Assembly: GCA_030626645.1 (NCBI GenBank)
Contig: DAOUTP010000056.1
Location: forward strand, 1 to 9,177
Direction of reading: 5' to 3'
Source of the DNA: Candidatus Cloacimonadota bacterium
GTDB lineage: Bacteria > Cloacimonadota > Cloacimonadia > Cloacimonadales > TCS61
Length of the DNA stretch: 9,177 nucleotides
The translations under genes and the position numbers were made by a program. The notes beneath the pieces are model-generated. The model made no database searches and had not been told where the DNA came from. It saw only the letters and a program-made list of their open reading frames with translations. Positions 5,563 through 9,177 of the stretch are shown here, in pieces (positions within the stretch are counted from its first letter, which is position 1; the number at the start of each line of letters is the position of its first letter).

Positions 5563-6684
5563 ATGTTTAATAAAATTAAAGGGCAAGATAGAGCAATTGA
5601 TGTTTTACAAAGAGCTATCAAGCAGAATAAAGTAGCTAACAGCTATTTGTTTTATGGACCAGAGGGTGTTGGGAAATTCACTACTGCCTTGTATCTGGGA
5701 ATGGCTATGAATTGTCATTCAACTTTGGATAAACGTCCGTGTGGTGTATGTCCGTCATGTAAGAAGTTTCTTTCATTCACACATCCCGATTTTCTTTATA
5801 TATTTCCATTTCCAAAGGAGGCAGGAAAATCTGATGTAACCGTAGATGGAGAGATCCGCTCTGATAAAACACTTCAGGAATATGAAGAGTACGTCCAAAA
5901 TAAAATTAATACTCCATGGAAAGAATATTTCTTTTCTAAAAATATTGGAATCCGCATAGCCAGTATTCGTATGCTGGAACACAGGATCCAACTTTCTCCA
6001 AATGAAGGAAATTACAAGGTTTGCATAATAGAACATGCCGATACAATGACTGTCCAAGCTGCTAATGCATTCCTGAAAACACTAGAAGAACCCCCTGAAG
6101 ATACGATAATAATTCTTACAACATCAAAACCAAACTCACTGTTACCAACTATTATTTCGCGTTGTCAACAGCTTACATTCCATCCTGTTCCCAAAAATAA
6201 GATCGAAGAAAAATTATTAAGCTATGAAACTCTAGAGATATTCGAAGCGAAAATGTTAGCACGAATTTCCAATGGGAATATGGAAAAAGCTCTCAGATTA
6301 ATGGAAGGCGGCAAAATAGAAGTTAGAGAGCAAACTTTGCAATTCATAAACTATGTTATAAATAAAAATGACCTAAAATTCATAGAATTATCAAATCAAT
6401 TTAGAACTTCTAAAAATCTTACAAAATTGCAAGAGATGATCTCGCAGCTAATTATTTGGCTTAGTGATCTTGCATATTTTAAGCATCAACAGTCTGAAAT
6501 TACAAATCTTGATAAAACCGAGATCCTGGAAGTTCTCTATGAAAGGAATCCAGATGTTGAGGATTATGCTCCGGAATTAATAAATTTTATGGAAGAAATG
6601 CTACATAGACTTGATGGTCATGTGAATTCGCAATTGGTAATTATAGAGATATATAATAGATTTACTAATATTTTTTGCAGGTAA
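5563..6684 (+). CDS. holB: DNA polymerase III delta-prime subunit (clamp loader)
   Basis: This is a 373-residue AAA+ clamp-loader protein. It begins with F-x-x-I-K-G-Q-D-R-A, then a complete Walker A (GPEGVGKFT, 32-40). A zinc module follows (C51, C60, C63, C66, as in C-x8-C-x2-C-x2-C). The Walker B position reads CIIEHAD (154-160) instead of DE-type, which suggests the site does not hydrolyse ATP. Next is the strongly conserved AANAFLKTLEEPP (166-178), and the sensor/arginine-finger motif SRC (199-201). About 85 residues separate the zinc module from Walker B, roughly 30 more than in proteobacterial homologues. From memory, a similar insert with Trp/Glu-rich sequence occurs in Bacteroidetes delta-prime proteins. 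DnaX is the alternative, but the degenerate Walker B and the length favour delta-prime. The start has AAGGA at 5554-5558, directly after the acetyltransferase stop. No clear terminator follows; a repeat array does. Confidence 0.93.
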   Translation: MFNKIKGQDRAIDVLQRAIKQNKVANSYLFYGPEGVGKFTTALYLGMAMNCHSTLDKRPCGVCPSCKKFLSFTHPDFLYIFPFPKEAGKSDVTVDGEIRSDKTLQEYEEYVQNKINTPWKEYFFSKNIGIRIASIRMLEHRIQLSPNEGNYKVCIIEHADTMTVQAANAFLKTLEEPPEDTIIILTTSKPNSLLPTIISRCQQLTFHPVPKNKIEEKLLSYETLEIFEAKMLARISNGNMEKALRLMEGGKIEVREQTLQFINYVINKNDLKFIELSNQFRTSKNLTKLQEMISQLIIWLSDLAYFKHQQSEITNLDKTEILEVLYERNPDVEDYAPELINFMEEMLHRLDGHVNSQLVIIEIYNRFTNIFCR

Positions 6685-6690
6685 AAGAAT

Positions 6691-7010
6691 TTGGACAGGA
6701 TTGACAGGATAAACTGGATAAAAACGTGTTTAGTCTGTGTAAGTCAGTGGTGAAGATTTATATTAATCCCGTCAAAAAAATTGAACAGGATGAATCCGCC
6801 TTCGCCATATTGGCTACGGCGAGACAAGGCAGGATGGACTGGATGAAATTAGAACATAAAGTGAGAGAAGGAAAGGCATAATCCGGTAGATCAGGTTGAT
6901 CCCGTCAAAAGAAATCAGACAGGATTTACCAGGATAAATAGAATAGAAATTAGAACATAAAGTGAGAAGAGAAAAGATATGATCCAGAAGATCATGTTGA
7001 TCCCGTCAAG
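6691..7010. repeat. Three tandem intergenic repeat units with inverted 9-mer ends (344-nt non-coding gap)
   Basis: The gap between holB and glnS (6685-7028) has no plausible gene and consists almost entirely of three related units: 6691-6780, 6781-6910 and 6911-7010. Each opens with ACAGGAT-type 9- or 10-mers (for example CAGGAT at 6696 and 6705, CTGGAT at 6714) and closes with (A/G)ATCCCGTCAA (6765-6775, 6898-6908, 6999-7009). The closing 9-mers, GATCCAGAA, GATCATGTT and GATCCCGTC in unit 3, are close to the reverse complement of the opening 9-mers, so each unit can fold back on itself. Units 2 and 3 share an exact 22-nt segment (6845-6866 and 6946-6967, 101 nt apart) and stay about 86 percent alike over the 64 nt to the end. 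The interior of unit 1 differs and carries a 10-nt repeat (TTAGTCTGTG, TAAGTCAGTG). Unit 3 ends 10 nt before the glnS ribosome-binding site. Confidence 0.8.
6792..6835. repeat. GC-rich hairpin segment embedded in repeat unit 2
   Basis: Relative to units 1 and 3, unit 2 has about 44 extra bases flanked by CAGGAT (6786-6791 and 6830-6835). The segment is much richer in G and C than its surroundings. It contains CGCC-TTC-GCC (6797-6806) opposite GGC-TAC-GGCG (6812-6821), a 7-bp stem with an internal loop and an ATATT apex. Alternative pairing of GCCTT (6798-6802) with AAGGC (6826-6830) is also possible. The flanking CAGGAT could be a target duplication, or simply two copies of the repeat's own core. 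Confidence 0.6.
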
Positions 7011-7028
7011 AGCTTTAATGGAGAAGTA

Positions 7029-8708
7029 ATGGGAAACAATGAGAGATCAAAAAGTAATTTTATTCGTGATATAATTGATCATGACCTTCAGAATGGGAAA
7101 AACAACGGCAGGGTTCATACGAGATTCCCACCTGAGCCTAATGGACATTTGCATATTGGTCATGCCAAAGCTATTTTGGTTAATTATAGCATTGCACAGG
7201 ATTATAATGGGAAATTTAATCTTCGCTTTGACGATACAAATCCGATAAAAGAAGATGAAGAGTATGTAAATGCAATAATTAATGATATCAAATGGTTAGG
7301 AGCTGACTGGGAAGATCGCTTATTTTATGCCTCAGATTATTTTGAACAAATGTATGAATATGCAGTTCAGCTTATCAAAGCTGGAAAAGCATTTGTTGAT
7401 AGCCAGTCAGCAGAAGAGATCCGCTCAAACCGTGGAACAGTTACTTCACCCGGAGTAAACAGTCCTTTCCGAGAAAGATCAATTGAAGAGAATCTCGACC
7501 TTTTTGAAAAAATGAGAGATGGAGATTTTGAAGATGGATCTCATGTATTGCGTGGTAAGATCGATATGACATCTCCAAACATGCTAATGCGTGATCCACT
7601 TATGTACCGTATCCGTCACGCTTCACATCACCGCACAGGAAATAAATGGTGTATATATCCAATGTATGATTGGGCACACGGTCTGGAAGATTCACTAGAA
7701 GGAATTACTCATTCTCTCTGTTCTTTGGAATTCCAAGCACATCGCCCACTTTACGATTGGTTCCTTATCGAATTAGGAGTTCACAAACCTCAGCAGATCG
7801 AATTTGCCAGATTAAACTTGAATTACACGGTAATGAGCAAACGAAAACTCCTACAACTTGTAGAAGAAAATCTCGTGAATGGTTGGGATGATCCGCGTCT
7901 TCCTACATTATCTGGTTTACGACGCAGGGGTTTCACACCGGAAGCAATTCAGAATTTCATATACAAAGTGGGAGTAGCAAAAGCTCACAGTGTTGTAGAT
8001 TATGCTCTGTTGGAACACTCTATCCGCGAAGTATTGAATAAACAAGCTCCGCGTGTGATGTCTGTGCTGAATCCTTTGAAAGTAGTTATTACAAATTATC
8101 CTGTAGATAAGGTTGAAGAAATAGATGCAGTTAATAACCCGGAAGACCCAGCAGCAGGAACCAGGAAAGTTCCATTCTCAAGAGAGCTTTATATTGAGCG
8201 GGAAGATTTCATGGAAGATCCACCAAAGAAATTCTTTCGTCTGGCTCCCGGACGTGAAGTTCGTTTCCGTTATGCCTATTTCATCACTTGTAACGAAGTG
8301 ATCAAAGATGGAAATGGAGAGATATTAGAACTGCAATGTACTTATGATCCAGCCTCAAAAGGTGGAAAATCTCCTGATGGGCGTAAAGTGAAAGCAACTC
8401 TGCATTGGATCTCGGTAGCTCATGCCATAGATGCTGAAGTAAGATTATACGACCGATTGATAACTGTGCCCGATACGAACATTCTGGAAGAGGGGAAAAC
8501 ATTTATGGATTTCATCAATCCAGATGCATTAAAGGTACTGCATAATTGTAAGTTGGAAGCACATTTGGCGAAAGCTGAAGCAGGCTATCGCTGTCAATTT
8601 GAACGTCTGGGTTATTTCTGTGTTGATAACGATTCAACTCTACAAAAACCGGTTTTCAATAGAACTGTTCCCCTAAGAGATGTTTGGGCAAAATTACAGA
8701 AAAAATAG
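7029..8708 (+). CDS. glnS: Glutaminyl-tRNA synthetase (class I)
   Basis: This enzyme charges tRNA-Gln directly with glutamine. Its 559 residues compare with about 554 in E. coli. The N-terminus contains TRFPPEPNGHLHIGH, with PEPNG (35-39) in place of the PSPTG of GluRS and a perfect HIGH signature (42-45), then LRFDDTNP. The second class I motif is VMSKRK (268-273), preceded by the LEFQAHRPLYDW and FARLNLNYT segments typical of GlnRS. The C-terminal half, with FRLAPGREVRFRYAYFITC and YDRLITVPD, matches the two beta-barrel anticodon-binding domains. Bacterial GlnRS is generally held to descend from the eukaryotic enzyme by ancient transfer. Its presence suggests the GatCAB route is not essential here for Gln-tRNA. 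The ribosome-binding site is GGAGAAG (7020-7026), close to ATG and directly after the repeat array. No terminator separates it from the transporter gene downstream. Confidence 0.97.
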   Translation: MGNNERSKSNFIRDIIDHDLQNGKNNGRVHTRFPPEPNGHLHIGHAKAILVNYSIAQDYNGKFNLRFDDTNPIKEDEEYVNAIINDIKWLGADWEDRLFYASDYFEQMYEYAVQLIKAGKAFVDSQSAEEIRSNRGTVTSPGVNSPFRERSIEENLDLFEKMRDGDFEDGSHVLRGKIDMTSPNMLMRDPLMYRIRHASHHRTGNKWCIYPMYDWAHGLEDSLEGITHSLCSLEFQAHRPLYDWFLIELGVHKPQQIEFARLNLNYTVMSKRKLLQLVEENLVNGWDDPRLPTLSGLRRRGFTPEAIQNFIYKVGVAKAHSVVDYALLEHSIREVLNKQAPRVMSVLNPLKVVITNYPVDKVEEIDAVNNPEDPAAGTRKVPFSRELYIEREDFMEDPPKKFFRLAPGREVRFRYAYFITCNEVIKDGNGEILELQCTYDPASKGGKSPDGRKVKATLHWISVAHAIDAEVRLYDRLITVPDTNILEEGKTFMDFINPDALKVLHNCKLEAHLAKAEAGYRCQFERLGYFCVDNDSTLQKPVFNRTVPLRDVWAKLQKK

Positions 8709-8721
8709 AGGAAGAAATTAA

Positions 8722-9177
8722 ATGGGAACTATTGTAATAATTTTCAAACTTCTGGGTGCGCTCGGTGTATTCCTTTTTGGAATGCGAGTAATGAGCGAAG
8801 GAATTCAAAAAGTCGCCGGCAAACGATTACAATCAATTTTAAACTACATGACAGCAAATCGTATTGCTGCTATTTTTACCGGTTTTTTCATTACAGCTCT
8901 AGTTCAATCTTCTTCAGCAACAACTGTAATGGTGGTAAGTTTCGTAAACGCCGGTTTGCTAAGTCTCACACAAGCTATCGGTGTTGTAATGGGAGCAAAT
9001 ATTGGTACAACCGTAACCACCTGGATAGTCTCGATTATCGGTTTTAAGTTTAAGATAACAGCAATTGCTCTGCCCGTTATTGGGGTGAGTCTGCCTTTTA
9101 TGTTTTCAAAATTTAAAAAGCGCAGAGATATTGGTGAAATTTTAATTGGATTTGGACTGCTTTTCTTGGGTTTAATG
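8722..9177 (+). CDS. Na+/phosphate cotransporter (NptA/PNaS family), N-terminal part (3' truncated)
   Basis: The frame runs open from ATG at 8722 to the window end, giving 152 residues of a longer membrane protein. The first residues form a hydrophobic helix (3-21) with LGALGVFLFGMRVMSEG, the standard opening of NptA-type Na+/Pi cotransporters. The family's signature repeat is clear: ALVQSSSATTVMVV (59-72, QSSSATT) followed by GANIGTTVTT (91-100). Further hydrophobic segments lie at about 108-127 and 137-152. It acts in the inner membrane, importing phosphate with sodium. Family members often carry a C-terminal PhoU-like domain, which would lie outside the window. The start is supported by AGGAAG (8709-8714), 7 nt before ATG. 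The gap to glnS is only 13 nt, so cotranscription with it is likely. Substrate is assigned by family only. Confidence 0.9.
   Translation, partial: MGTIVIIFKLLGALGVFLFGMRVMSEGIQKVAGKRLQSILNYMTANRIAAIFTGFFITALVQSSSATTVMVVSFVNAGLLSLTQAIGVVMGANIGTTVTTWIVSIIGFKFKITAIALPVIGVSLPFMFSKFKKRRDIGEILIGFGLLFLGLM

Noticed and set aside
5773..6057. Minus-strand open frame of 94 residues inside holB
   Set aside because: It is antisense to conserved clamp-loader motifs and lacks domain signal; it is a shadow frame.
6691..7010. CRISPR array
   Set aside because: The units are about 90-130 nt, diverged, and have no constant short repeat with unique spacers of uniform length. No cas gene is present.
7670..7891. 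A 73-residue plus-strand open frame inside glnS
   Set aside because: It is fully contained in another frame of a strongly conserved GlnRS gene and has no motif of its own.

Overview
This AT-rich window (GC estimated by eye in the mid-30s percent) comes from a Gram-negative-type bacterium. It carries the end of an Omp85-family outer-membrane beta-barrel gene and a lipoprotein with a clear lipobox. Several traits point, tentatively, to the FCB side of the tree, and Candidatus Cloacimonadota-like bacteria are my best guess. These traits are a DNA polymerase III delta-prime with a long insert of the Bacteroidetes-like kind, a short type I-beta DAHP synthase, both a GluRS and a GlnRS, and short palindromic intergenic repeats. 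No 16S or other phylogenetic marker was examined, so the placement is inference.

Layout. 1-573: 3' part of an Omp85/BamA-like barrel gene. 574-802: a spacer holding a 7-nt periodic repeat and three hairpins. 803-1618: a NYN (PIN-like) ribonuclease-type domain fused to a C-terminal cold-shock-like domain. 1654-2463: DAHP synthase, first step of the shikimate pathway, closed by a strong rho-independent terminator at 2488-2522. 2542-3366 (minus strand): a lipoprotein of unknown function, convergent with the DAHP synthase gene. 3367-3549: a divergent, very AT-rich regulatory spacer. 3550-6684: a tight cluster of gltX (GluRS), a GNAT acetyltransferase and holB (delta-prime clamp-loader subunit), with gaps of 6 and 9 nt. 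6685-7028: a 344-nt non-coding stretch made of three related repeat units built on 9-mers of the ACAGGAT type. 7029-8708: glnS (GlnRS). 8722-9177: 5' part of a Na+/phosphate cotransporter gene 13 nt downstream of glnS.

How the genes fit together. Most of the window is housekeeping: charging of tRNA-Glu and tRNA-Gln by two dedicated synthetases, loading of the replication clamp, aromatic amino-acid biosynthesis and phosphate uptake. The less ordinary material is the NYN/cold-shock fusion, the lipoprotein of unrecognised family, and the two intergenic repeat systems: paired CGTCYCG-core hairpins at 653-705, and 9-mer units with mutually inverted ends at 6691-7010, one of which has a GC-rich hairpin embedded in it. 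I found no CRISPR array, tRNA, rRNA, transposase or defence system. The repeats and the NYN/cold-shock protein are the parts most worth a second look.
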